This document shows, one piece after another, positions 48,489-57,096 of a stretch of DNA of 60,648 nucleotides; position 1 is the first letter of the stretch; each line of letters begins with the position of its first letter. The notes under the pieces were generated by a model. That model was not told the origin of the DNA. It was given only the letters and a program-made list of their open reading frames with translations, and did no database searches. Source of the stretch: Gammaproteobacteria bacterium (GTDB lineage: Bacteria; Pseudomonadota; Gammaproteobacteria; SZUA-152); the NCBI GenBank assembly GCA_021647705.1, contig JAKIUF010000025.1, positions 1 to 60,648 on the forward strand, in the 5' to 3' direction. The position numbers and the translations under genes are program-made.

Positions 48489-48586
48489 AAAAGCACAGAG
48501 ATACAACAGAGGGTGCAAAGGAAACCCCTTTATTTAAAATGTTTTCTCTGCGCTCTTCGCGTCTCTGCGCCTTTGCGTTGGATTTT
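48489..48586. repeat. Long imperfect palindrome, family 2, leuC-leuD gap
   Basis: The right arm (CTCTGCGCTCTTCGCGTCTC, then TGCGCCTTTGCGTTGGATTT) is family-typical. The left arm (AAAAGCACAGAGATACAACA) is more diverged than in the other copies. It ends at the leuC stop codon. Confidence 0.75.
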
Positions 48587-50003
48587 AGAAACTGCGCACA
48601 TCCACAAAATGTCCCGCCACTGCCGCTGCTGCGGCCATAGCCGGACTCACCAGATGAGTGCGTCCTCCCTGCCCTTGTCGTCCCTCGAAGTTACGATTCG
48701 AGGTAGAGGCACAACGTTCACCCGGCTCCAGTTTGTCGGCATTCATGGCCAGACACATGGAACAACCGGGCTCTCGCCATTCAAAACCGGCTTCGATAAA
48801 AATTTTATCGAGACCTTCTTTTTCGGCTTGTGCTTTCACCAAACCGGACCCCGGCACCACCATCGCCAACTTGACGTTATCTGCTACCTTTCGCCCTTTG
48901 GCCACAACCGCTGCCGCACGCAAGTCTTCGATACGCGAATTGGTGCAGGAACCAATGAAAGCCTTGTCGATGCTGATTGTGTTAATCGGTGTATTGGCCT
49001 CCAGCCCCATATAAGCCAGCGCAGCACGCATACCATCCGCTTTTACTGCATCATTTTGTTGCGCCGGATCGGGTACGCAACCATCCACAGGCACAACCAT
49101 TTCCGGTGATGTTCCCCAGGTAACTTGCGGCTGAATATCGGCACCATTAATGCGAACGGTGTGATCAAACTGTGCATCATCATCCGAGTGCAATTCACGC
49201 CATGCAGCCACAGCAGCTTCCCATTGTTCCTCTGTCGGCGCATAGGGTCGGCCCTTCACATAATCGATAGTCTTTTGATCCGCCGCCACCATGCCCGCGC
49301 GCGCGCCACCTTCGATGGCCATGTTACACACCGTCATGCGACCTTCAATGGAGAGATCACGAATACCTTCGCCACCAAATTCAATAGCATAACCCGTGCC
49401 GCCCGCCGTACCAATTTCACCAATAATGGCCAACACGATGTCTTTAGCGGTTACACCCGGACCTACTGCGCCATCAATGCTCACCAACATGTTTTTCGAC
49501 TTGCGCTGAATCAAACATTGCGTCGCCAATACATGCTCTACCTCAGAAGTACCAATGCCGTGAGCCAACGCGCCTAACGCACCGTGAGTAGAAGTATGTG
49601 AATCACCACACACCAATGTCATGCCCGGTAACGTGGCACCCTGCTCGGGACTGATGACATGCACGATACCCTGGCGAATGTCATCCATTTTGAATTCGGT
49701 GATGCCAAACTCGTCGCAATTGTTGTCCAGAGTCTCCACTTGCAAACGCGCCACAGGATCGGTGATACCCTGCGCCCTCCCGCCATTTTCCGGCGGCGTG
49801 GTGGGCACGTTGTGATCCGGTGTGGCGAGATTGGCCTCCACCCGCCACGGTTTACGGCCAGCCAAACGCAATCCTTCAAAGGCCTGCGGAGAGGTCACTT
49901 CATGCACCAGATGTCGGTCTATATAAAGAAGGCAGGTGCCATCTTCCTGCCTGCGCACTACGTGAGCGTCCCACAATTTGTCGTAAAGAGTTTTGCCAGC
50001 CAT
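48585..50003 (-). CDS. leuC: 3-isopropylmalate dehydratase large subunit
   Basis: This 472 aa aconitase-family subunit carries the [4Fe-4S] cluster through the cysteines in [11 protein letters not shown] and GCSMCLAM. Other motifs are [17 protein letters not shown] and the C-terminal [12 protein letters not shown]. The ATG at 50003 has GGAAGGGACA upstream. It is first gene of leuC-D-B-asd-usg and divergent from a LysR regulator. Confidence 0.96.
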   Translation of the reverse strand: MAGKTLYDKLWDAHVVRRQEDGTCLLYIDRHLVHEVTSPQAFEGLRLAGRKPWRVEANLATPDHNVPTTPPENGGRAQGITDPVARLQVETLDNNCDEFGITEFKMDDIRQGIVHVISPEQGATLPGMTLVCGDSHTSTHGALGALAHGIGTSEVEHVLATQCLIQRKSKNMLVSIDGAVGPGVTAKDIVLAIIGEIGTAGGTGYAIEFGGEGIRDLSIEGRMTVCNMAIEGGARAGMVAADQKTIDYVKGRPYAPTEEQWEAAVAAWRELHSDDDAQFDHTVRINGADIQPQVTWGTSPEMVVPVDGCVPDPAQQNDAVKADGMRAALAYMGLEANTPINTISIDKAFIGSCTNSRIEDLRAAAVVAKGRKVADNVKLAMVVPGSGLVKAQAEKEGLDKIFIEAGFEWREPGCSMCLAMNADKLEPGERCASTSNRNFEGRQGQGGRTHLVSPAMAAAAAVAGHFVDVRSF

Positions 50004-50138
50004 TGTCCCTTCCTCCATTCTTCCCGTTTCGCTTCTATATTCAATCTGTTGGAGAGAATTCTAGCCCAGCCGAAAAATAACAACAATTCTATTTTTTAGT
50101 GATTTGCATTCCATATAGGAATGAATAAAACTGTCTCC

Positions 50139-51008
50139 ATGGACACCGTCAATTTGCAAACTTTCATCGTTGCTGCGGAGCTGAAATCATTTTCACTTGC
50201 CGCCGAGCAGCTTTATCTTACCCAACCAGCGATCAGCAAACGGATCGCTACTTTAGAAGCGGAACTAGGCTCGGCTCTGTTTGACCGTATCGCCCGTCGC
50301 ATTAGCCTGACCGAGGCTGGTCGTAAATTCCTGCCACGCGCCAGAACCATCCTGAGTGAAATAGAAGACAGCCGACGACTGATTTCCAACCTCACTGGCA
50401 GCGTCGCAGGGCGACTCAGCATCGGCACCAGTCATCACATCGGCCTGCATCGACTGCCGCCAGTGTTACGGCAATTCAGCAAAACTTATCCCGAGGTGGT
50501 GCTGGATCTGCAATTCATGGATTCGGAGGCTGCCTGCCGCGCAGTGCAAATGGGTGACCTTGAGCTGGGCATTGTCACCCTGCCACTGGAACCGCTGGCG
50601 GACCTGCAAAGTAAACTCATCTGGCCGGACCCGCTGGACATTGTCGTTGCTCACGAGCACCCACTAGCTAAAAAACCCAGGCTCAGTTTTCAACAGCTTG
50701 CAGAACATCCGGCAATTTTACCCTCACCGGGCACTTACACCCGGCAACTGCTGGAACGCAGCGTCACCAAAGTCGGAGGGAAACTCGGTGCGAGCATGAC
50801 CACCAATTATCTTGAGACCATCAAAATGATGGTGGGAGTGGGACTGGGTTGGTCAGTGCTGCCACGCAGCATGCTGAACGAAGAACTGCTTGCATTAAAA
50901 ATACACGGGATAAAATTGGCACGTCAATTGGGAATTGTACGCCATCAGGCACGCACGCTATCGAATGCAGCAAGTGCGATGATCAATACATTACAGGCAC
51001 AAATTTAA
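50139..51008 (+). CDS. LysR-family regulator divergent from leuC
   Basis: This LysR protein of about 289 aa has a helix-turn-helix at residues 10-60 (SFSLAAEQLYLTQPAISKRI) and a complete effector domain (LSIGTSHHIGLHRLPPVLR, GVGLGWSVLPRSML). Its position beside leuC on the opposite strand suggests control of leucine synthesis. Start 50139 (MDTVNLQTF) matches the usual LysR N-terminus; 50121 is an alternative, with AGGA directly abutting it. A terminator follows. Confidence 0.88.
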   Translation: MDTVNLQTFIVAAELKSFSLAAEQLYLTQPAISKRIATLEAELGSALFDRIARRISLTEAGRKFLPRARTILSEIEDSRRLISNLTGSVAGRLSIGTSHHIGLHRLPPVLRQFSKTYPEVVLDLQFMDSEAACRAVQMGDLELGIVTLPLEPLADLQSKLIWPDPLDIVVAHEHPLAKKPRLSFQQLAEHPAILPSPGTYTRQLLERSVTKVGGKLGASMTTNYLETIKMMVGVGLGWSVLPRSMLNEELLALKIHGIKLARQLGIVRHQARTLSNAASAMINTLQAQI

Positions 51009-51013
51009 CCCAC

Positions 51014-51043
51014 AAAAAAGGCCCCGGGATACGAGGCCTTTTT
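51014..51043. terminator. Bidirectional terminator between the LysR gene and the small outer-membrane gene
   Basis: GGCC (51020-51023) pairs with GGCC (51035-51038), extended by A5/T5 arms on either side. The A-run and T-run would serve both convergent genes. Confidence 0.75.
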
Positions 51044-51063
51044 CACAGCAAAATATTCACTCA

Positions 51064-51543
51064 CTAAAATTGCACACCCACACTGAGGAATGCAATGTCT
51101 GACTCAATCGCTGTCAGCTCCAGCTCCAGCTGCGCAATACCGATACCAAAGCCCAGACCAATACCATAAGAAACCCCGCTATCTGTTTCAGATGTGGAAC
51201 CAACAGTGACTTCTTCATTCACCAAACCACCTTTGGCCTTGAAATAGATGGGCCCACCCGTACGAAACGCCAAGTATAATGCCTGTGTATCAACTTCTAC
51301 TTTGTCGCCAGCAAATTCCCCGTCACTTGTGGTGGTAGTAATTTCACCTTCCAACGCCAAATCTGCCACCACAACACCTATTTCATAACCCACAACAACG
51401 CCGGTATTTGTCGTATCGCTAAAACCACCCAAATCAATCAACATCGGTCCGGTTTTTGCTCCAAAAAACCAGTCTGCTGATGCCGGTGCGACAGCAAACA
51501 CTCCCAAAAAACCCACCAAAAAAATTGTTTTCATTTGACGCAT
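51064..51543 (-). CDS. Small outer-membrane beta-barrel-like protein
   Basis: This 159 aa protein has a Sec signal peptide (IFLVGFLGVFAVAPASA, cleaved before DWFFG). Alternating beta strands follow (GVVVGYEIGVVVADLALEGE, ALYLAFRTGGPIYFKAKGG, VSYGIGLGFGIGIAQLELEL), ending in a terminal Phe (FLSVGVQF). This fits an eight-stranded outer-membrane barrel of the OmpX/OprF-N type. Start 51543 has AGGTGG upstream. Function unknown. Confidence 0.75.
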   Translation of the reverse strand: MRQMKTIFLVGFLGVFAVAPASADWFFGAKTGPMLIDLGGFSDTTNTGVVVGYEIGVVVADLALEGEITTTTSDGEFAGDKVEVDTQALYLAFRTGGPIYFKAKGGLVNEEVTVGSTSETDSGVSYGIGLGFGIGIAQLELELTAIESDIAFLSVGVQF

Positions 51544-51648
51544 TGTATCCACCTTTGTGCTGTTGTTTGTATACTGCTGCTTACCATTTTAAACCGGCAA
51601 CCACGCCAAGTATCGACCATTGCTAACAAAAATCAAATACTCGCACTT

Positions 51649-52326
51649 ATGACAGACAACGACATCCTGTGGTCCCTGGTTCCTCTGGGGGTCAGCTTCA
51701 TCGCCTATTTTGTGATCCATTCCCTGCTGGCATCATTATGGTTCAAGCGCTGGGTACAGCGTAAATGGCCTGAATTAATGCCTGCCTATCGGCTTGCCTA
51801 TAACGTTCTCGCGGTAATCCTGCTTATTCCCCTGCTCTGGCTCATGTACCAAAACCCCGGGCCGTTGATTTGGCAATGGCCGGGGCTGACAGGCTGGCTA
51901 ATGAAAGGGTTAACTATTGCGGCCATACTGGGTTTTATCTGGTCACTAAAATCCTACGACAACGGGGTATTTCTGGGGATCACCCAGTGGCGTAACCGAC
52001 ACACGGATAGTACCGACCCGGACTCCTTGCAGATTTCCACCCTGCATCGGTTTGTGCGCCATCCCTGGTATTTCTTTTTTCTGGTTATTTTATGGACGCA
52101 AGACCTGCACCTTGCTCAACTGGTTGTTTATAGCCTGATCAGCATTTATTTTGTGATTGGCTCCCGCATGGAAGAACGCAAACTGGTTGAACATTACGGG
52201 GAAACCTATGAAAAATACTGCCGACAGGTACCCGGACTGATTCCGCTACCCTGGAAATGGTTAAGCGAAGAAAAAGCAAATCAACTGATGCAACCTTCTG
52301 TGGATCACAAAGAAAAATCCGGTTAA
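51649..52326 (+). CDS. Isoprenylcysteine methyltransferase-like (ICMT/PEMT) membrane protein
   Basis: This 225 aa protein has about five membrane helices and the C-terminal ICMT-like signature RFVRHPWYFFFLVILWTQ followed by EERKLVEHYGETYEKYCR. That region binds S-adenosylmethionine in the family. Bacterial members methylate unknown lipids or small molecules; NnrU-type proteins are related. I used ATG 51649 because the track to 51535 includes an unlikely extra hydrophobic stretch. Confidence 0.8.
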   Translation: MTDNDILWSLVPLGVSFIAYFVIHSLLASLWFKRWVQRKWPELMPAYRLAYNVLAVILLIPLLWLMYQNPGPLIWQWPGLTGWLMKGLTIAAILGFIWSLKSYDNGVFLGITQWRNRHTDSTDPDSLQISTLHRFVRHPWYFFFLVILWTQDLHLAQLVVYSLISIYFVIGSRMEERKLVEHYGETYEKYCRQVPGLIPLPWKWLSEEKANQLMQPSVDHKEKSG

Positions 52327-52538
52327 CAAAACTGCCGCCAGTCACGAAAAAACATCCCGATTTGGCGCTCAGATTTAGTCTGTATTCACCTAAAGCACCT
52401 ACTGTTGGTGTTTGTTCTGATTGAACAAAAGTGCAGACATAGTAGTTCTATTTCGAGCTTTTGTGATTGAAGAACGGGCGAAGACAGGCTGAAGCTGAGA
52501 TGCAAAATCAGGATATTATTTCGTGCGCGTCCCTAACA
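52327..52538. other. Intergenic gap before the small ORF
   Basis: No gene recognised. A weak CACC/GGTG stem (around 52397-52412) might terminate the methyltransferase transcript. Confidence 0.3.
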
Positions 52539-52733
52539 TCAGGATGCCTGTTTGTAAATCAAACCCGGATTCACCAACAGCTCACCACGTTTAACCTGAT
52601 CCAACGGACAGCCTTCTGTATCGCACTGCGCCACCCGATCAAAAATATATGTCACGCCCTGATCTTTAAAAGATTCATAAATGGGTTTTCCCAAGTGCGA
52701 ACCAATCGCACGACCATATTCTTGTTTTTCCAC
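52539..52733 (-). CDS. Small conserved-looking hypothetical protein
   Basis: This 64 aa hydrophilic ORF starts at GTG 52733 with AGGGGG 8 nt upstream. The composition is protein-like (GSHLGKPIYESFKDQGVTYI, then RVAQCDTEGCPLDQVKRGEL), with two Cys in a CDTEGC arrangement that could bind metal. No family is recognised. It is isolated between the methyltransferase and the MITE copy. Confidence 0.55.
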   Translation of the reverse strand: MEKQEYGRAIGSHLGKPIYESFKDQGVTYIFDRVAQCDTEGCPLDQVKRGELLVNPGLIYKQAS

Positions 52734-52883
52734 AAACCTGCCCCCTTAAAGCTGTTTTGAGAATTTACGCTGAAGCCTGAGATTGCCCGATCAGCAAGCC
52801 CGTTATCGTCCGGCTCTGCACACTCTTTAATCTTGCTAGAGCAAAATTTAACGGGATTTTCAAGAATGGGAAATGGTGAAAAA

Positions 52884-53045
52884 TATACCCATAGCGTTTG
52901 GAATTTAGGTCTAAATGTGTGTCATATTTATTTCATGGCCAGGAAAAGTGACGCGGAATAGTCATTCTATTGCAAGACATTTTAACGCCGCCATGGAATC
53001 AATAGGGCATGCAGTTAGGCTTAAATCTCAATCGCTATGGGTATA
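52884..53045 (+). repeat. MITE-like dispersed repeat, copy 4
   Basis: This 162-bp copy (TATACCCATAGCG to CGCTATGGGTATA) is in the same orientation as copy 1 and more diverged than copies 2 and 3, although matching changes in both termini keep the inverted repeat paired. It ends 37 bp beyond the stop of the outer-membrane cluster gene. Confidence 0.88.
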
Positions 53046-53082
53046 TTCATATGGTAATGGATATATTTCAGGTGAGGCCGCT

Positions 53083-55173
53083 TTAAAAATTCCAGCGATA
53101 CCCCAGGTTGGCGAACAAGCGCCGGAAATCAGGGTTATTGGAATCACCGCCATAACGCCACCATTCCACGCCGATTTCCGCTTCGTAATACATGGTCTGC
53201 TTTTGGCGGAAATTCCATTTCACTGAAGGCCGGTATCTGGTCAGGTCTTCGCCTGAATCATTTTGACGCAGATCAACACGCATTCGGGTGTCGAATTTCC
53301 ATTTGTTTTTCAGTGGCAGACGATTAGAAGCGGATAATGAGAGTTCGTCATAATTGCTGGTCTGCGAGAGCCGCATACCCAACACACTGGTATCGCGATC
53401 ATTAAACCATTTATTAGCGATAAGTTGACTGGAAAAATAAATCTGTTGATCGCTGTCATTGATTAAAACACCCGGCGTGACATCGTCAATGACAAAATTT
53501 TGTTTGGCAAATGTCAGGTCTGCATTGAGTTGATAACGTGCGCTCAATGTGTGGCTCACGCCCAACGAAAATGTGCTTGAGTCACCCACACGATTTTCTG
53601 CTAATTCATTGATGTGGTTTTCACCGTGCGTATTCAGTAATTCACTAATGCTCGACACATCAGTGCGCCCGATCAAGGCATGAGAGGTAAACAATAAAGG
53701 ACTGTTTCGATAATCAAAATTCAGATTAAAAATCGTGTTTTTCCGCCAATTATACTGGCCACGAAAAAGATAAATATTCAGGTCTGTGTAGTGAATATCA
53801 TAATCAACAAGGCCGTAAAAATTACCCAACTTATGAAAAAACCGAAACTCGCTACCGATGGCCTCGCGGTCAATAATGCTATCCACTTCCTGTCGAATAT
53901 AATAGGGCAGAATATCGACCCCCTCGCCGGCACCATCCAGTTCAAGACCAATCCCCCAAAAAGGTTTTTGTGATTGAATGCTGCGCTTATCACTGATATT
54001 GACGGGATACCCCACCACAGCATTCACAGCAATTTTTTGTGTAACGTCATAACTGGCACGTAGCCCGTCAAATTTACCTAACACACCACCGCCGGAACCG
54101 GTTTGCCGACCCGCACGACCCGAGAAACCCCAGCGACTGTTTTTGAGCTGGCTATACGCCGTTTCCAAAGTTATGGCCTTACCTGTCTCACTGGAAAAGT
54201 CATAACTCTGGTTAGCATAAACAAAGTTACGAATATCATAGTCAGCATTGCGAATACGCCAATTAACAGACAATTGATTCAACAGCAAAGACTGATCGAC
54301 CGAGCTACCGGCATCTTCAATATTGTTTTCACCACGATAATAATATTGGGCAAAGCTGCCATAAATACGTGATGTGGTTTTTTTGTCTCTGGATTTTTTG
54401 GCGGGCTTCAGCCGTGCCCGGGGCTTTAATTGAGCATGTAATAAATCCTGCAATCGTTGCTTGACTCGCGCCGCGCCCTCACTGTCGGGGTATTGTTTCA
54501 GGTACTCCCTGTACATGATTTTGGCATGTGCTTTTTGGTGATTGCGCTCCCTTGCTACACCCAACAACTCCATCGCCTCTTGTCGTTCCGGACTTTCAGG
54601 CAGCCCCAGCATTTTGGTAAAAATACGAACTGCTGTTTTGTTTTCATGCTGTTTAAGTGCCTTGCGCCCCAATACCAACAACCTGAAAGCCTTGCTGTCA
54701 ATTACCTTCATGGTACGTGCATTTTTCAGCTGCACGGCCTGCGTTACTTTCAGTCCTGGCAGAATAATCATCAGCGTGTTAAAACGGCGGCCAGCCGATA
54801 CCGTGAAATTCACCACCCGCCTAAAATCCACGACGACGGAGGATTCACCAGCCTCGTTAATACGGAATGTCACTTGCGTCAACGGCACCTCGCCGGAGTC
54901 TGGCGCACGCATTGCCTGGGCATACGGCAGTTTATCCACATCGACATCCACGGCAGTACGAGGCCCGATGAAAATTTGTAACGTTGCGCCAGACTCCAGC
55001 GGGAAATTCGACATGTAGTTCACCGGCTGCGCAAAACCAATTTCTATCGCGGCCATACCCTGGTGAGTCAGATATTCAATGCTTTCCAATGATTGACTTG
55101 GCAATGCCCAGGCCTGGGAGCACACCGCGAAGCACACTCCCGTTACCTGAAACCAAAATCGCAAACCTCTCAT
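53083..55173 (-). CDS. Outer-membrane beta-barrel protein of the multiheme cluster
   Basis: This 696 aa protein has a signal peptide (cleavage near SQAWA-LPSQ) and an AMIN-like beta domain (about 30-150). A TPR-like helical part (about 165-255) is followed by a basic linker and then a C-terminal barrel of about 420 residues with many alternating strands. It ends in the C-terminal Phe (ANLGYRWNF) that BAM recognises. It is last in the operon behind two multiheme cytochromes, so it is likely the porin sheath of an electron conduit, as MtrB/MtoB are. Sequence relation to MtrB is not evident. Confidence 0.8.
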   Translation of the reverse strand: MRGLRFWFQVTGVCFAVCSQAWALPSQSLESIEYLTHQGMAAIEIGFAQPVNYMSNFPLESGATLQIFIGPRTAVDVDVDKLPYAQAMRAPDSGEVPLTQVTFRINEAGESSVVVDFRRVVNFTVSAGRRFNTLMIILPGLKVTQAVQLKNARTMKVIDSKAFRLLVLGRKALKQHENKTAVRIFTKMLGLPESPERQEAMELLGVARERNHQKAHAKIMYREYLKQYPDSEGAARVKQRLQDLLHAQLKPRARLKPAKKSRDKKTTSRIYGSFAQYYYRGENNIEDAGSSVDQSLLLNQLSVNWRIRNADYDIRNFVYANQSYDFSSETGKAITLETAYSQLKNSRWGFSGRAGRQTGSGGGVLGKFDGLRASYDVTQKIAVNAVVGYPVNISDKRSIQSQKPFWGIGLELDGAGEGVDILPYYIRQEVDSIIDREAIGSEFRFFHKLGNFYGLVDYDIHYTDLNIYLFRGQYNWRKNTIFNLNFDYRNSPLLFTSHALIGRTDVSSISELLNTHGENHINELAENRVGDSSTFSLGVSHTLSARYQLNADLTFAKQNFVIDDVTPGVLINDSDQQIYFSSQLIANKWFNDRDTSVLGMRLSQTSNYDELSLSASNRLPLKNKWKFDTRMRVDLRQNDSGEDLTRYRPSVKWNFRQKQTMYYEAEIGVEWWRYGGDSNNPDFRRLFANLGYRWNF

Positions 55174-55204
55174 TGAAATCTGTTTTTTGTTGTGTCAGGC
55201 AAGC

Positions 55205-57049
55205 CTAAAAATCTCCACCATTCGGACTGTGTTCCCTGTTGCGTGTCTTTTTAATCGTGCTGAACGTGTTGTCGGTATACTCGTGACAAGACGATGAGCA
55301 ATCACGTAATTCACTAATGGTATAAAAAATGGTGCGGGGGTTTTTCGTTTTTTTATGTTCGTCACTCTCCCAGTCATCCGCATGACAACCTGCACAATCG
55401 GGCTTGTAACCAGGATTTTCCCAGACTGAAGATTCGCTATTTCCCGTGTGACATCCAGTGCATGACAAACCACTGTGTCCACTCGGATAGCCGGATGTTA
55501 CATGATCATAACGTACCGATGTCCAGCTCTGGGTGGTATGGCAAACATCACATTGCCGGGAAGAAATAAAATGATTATCAGCCTTGCCCGTTGCCGTCAC
55601 ACCATTGTGGCAACTGTTGCAAAGACCGCTTGATGAATTATGATCGAAGGTTGCAGGCAACCAGGCTGTCGTTGTATGGCAAACCTCACACTCTCCTGAA
55701 GTTGTAATATGGGCATTGTGTTTCCCGGTAGCCGTCGTTCCATTATGGCAACTGCTGCATGAACCCGCCGCACTATTGTGGTCAAAACTGGCGGGTAACC
55801 AGGCATTCGTGCCATGACAAACATCGCACTCGCCAGTGGTTTGAATGTGAGTACTGGATTTACCCAGCGCAACACCACCATCATGACAAGAGCTGCACGT
55901 TCCGGTAATACCGTCATGTGAAAAATTCGCTGGCAGCCAGGCAATGGTGCCATGGCAATCAATACAGTCTGAGGCAGTTTGCAAATGATTGCCTGATTTA
56001 CCGGTGGCCGTTACCCCGTTGTGACAACTGTTACAGGCACCACTGAACGAGCTGTGATCAAACGTCGCAGGCAACCAGGCCGTTGTTGTGTGACAAATTT
56101 CACACTCCCCTGATGTTGTAACATGACCACTATGTTTCCCTGTAGCCATTGTTCCATTATGGCAACTGCTGCATGCGCCCGTCGCACTGTTATGATCAAA
56201 ACTGGCAGGCAACCAAGCATTTGTACTATGGCACATATCGCATTCGCCAGCGGTTTGAACATGATTGTCCGACTTGCCCGGCGCAACGTCGCCATTGTGG
56301 CAAGAGCTGCATGCTCCAGTGATATCGTCATGTGAAAAATTGGCAGGTAACCAGGCACTGGTACTATGGCAGTTAATACAGTCTGAGACAGTTTGCGTAT
56401 GATTGGCTGATTTACCTGTCGCCTGCGCACCATTGTGACAACTGCTGCAACGTGCAGTTACTGCATTATGATCAAAGCGGGCGGGTGTCCAGGCCACAGT
56501 ATTATGGCAGTCATCACATTGCGCCGCCGTTTGAATATGATTCACTGATTTACCTTTTGCTGTCACTCCGTTGTGGCAATTACTGCAATTCTCCGACACC
56601 GCGCCATGCTCAAATCTCGCAGGTAACCAGCCCACCGTGCCATGGCATTCATCACACTGGGCACGGGTTTGAATATGTTGTGCAGGCAATTGGGTATTGT
56701 GACATTGCGTACATGAACCTACCGTAGAAGAATGATCCATAGCCGCAGCCTGCCAGGCAAAGATGGTATGACAATCATCACAAGCTGCCGTGCTGGCGAC
56801 ATGCTGATCCGGTTTTCCCGGTGCGATAGAACCATTATGGCAACCGTTGCAGGTTAACGGCGTTCCCTTGAAGACCCCACGTAAATGACACGCGGAGCAA
56901 GGTACCGTTTGATGTTGGCCGGACAAGGGGAAGCCCGTCTCGAAGTGGTCAAAGTTCTGTTTTGGTGCAGCCATGCCCAATGCGGGCAATAACAGCCACA
57001 AAGTCACCAGCAACAATACATATTGTGTTAAACCACTCCTGACTTTCAT
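55205..57049 (-). CDS. Multiheme c-type cytochrome with 23 CxxCH motifs in 46-residue repeats
   Basis: This 614 aa exported protein (signal ending LPALGMAA) has 23 canonical CxxCH haem motifs and one CxxxCH (CSSSCH, residues 584-589). Most of it is a tandem 46-residue unit with two hemes each (CxxCHxTxAWLPAxFDH, then CSSCHNGxxATGK). Residues 224-361 and 362-499 are a duplicated block of three units. It should form a long periplasmic or surface haem wire. It lies 47 bp after the 21-haem gene and 31 bp before the barrel gene. Resembles the large cytochromes of PCC3-type clusters (inference from gene content). Confidence 0.9.
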   Translation of the reverse strand: MKVRSGLTQYVLLLVTLWLLLPALGMAAPKQNFDHFETGFPLSGQHQTVPCSACHLRGVFKGTPLTCNGCHNGSIAPGKPDQHVASTAACDDCHTIFAWQAAAMDHSSTVGSCTQCHNTQLPAQHIQTRAQCDECHGTVGWLPARFEHGAVSENCSNCHNGVTAKGKSVNHIQTAAQCDDCHNTVAWTPARFDHNAVTARCSSCHNGAQATGKSANHTQTVSDCINCHSTSAWLPANFSHDDITGACSSCHNGDVAPGKSDNHVQTAGECDMCHSTNAWLPASFDHNSATGACSSCHNGTMATGKHSGHVTTSGECEICHTTTAWLPATFDHSSFSGACNSCHNGVTATGKSGNHLQTASDCIDCHGTIAWLPANFSHDGITGTCSSCHDGGVALGKSSTHIQTTGECDVCHGTNAWLPASFDHNSAAGSCSSCHNGTTATGKHNAHITTSGECEVCHTTTAWLPATFDHNSSSGLCNSCHNGVTATGKADNHFISSRQCDVCHTTQSWTSVRYDHVTSGYPSGHSGLSCTGCHTGNSESSVWENPGYKPDCAGCHADDWESDEHKKTKNPRTIFYTISELRDCSSSCHEYTDNTFSTIKKTRNREHSPNGGDF

Positions 57050-57096
57050 TTCGTCACCTTTTTATTTCCATTCCTGCATATCAGGCAGGCTATTGT

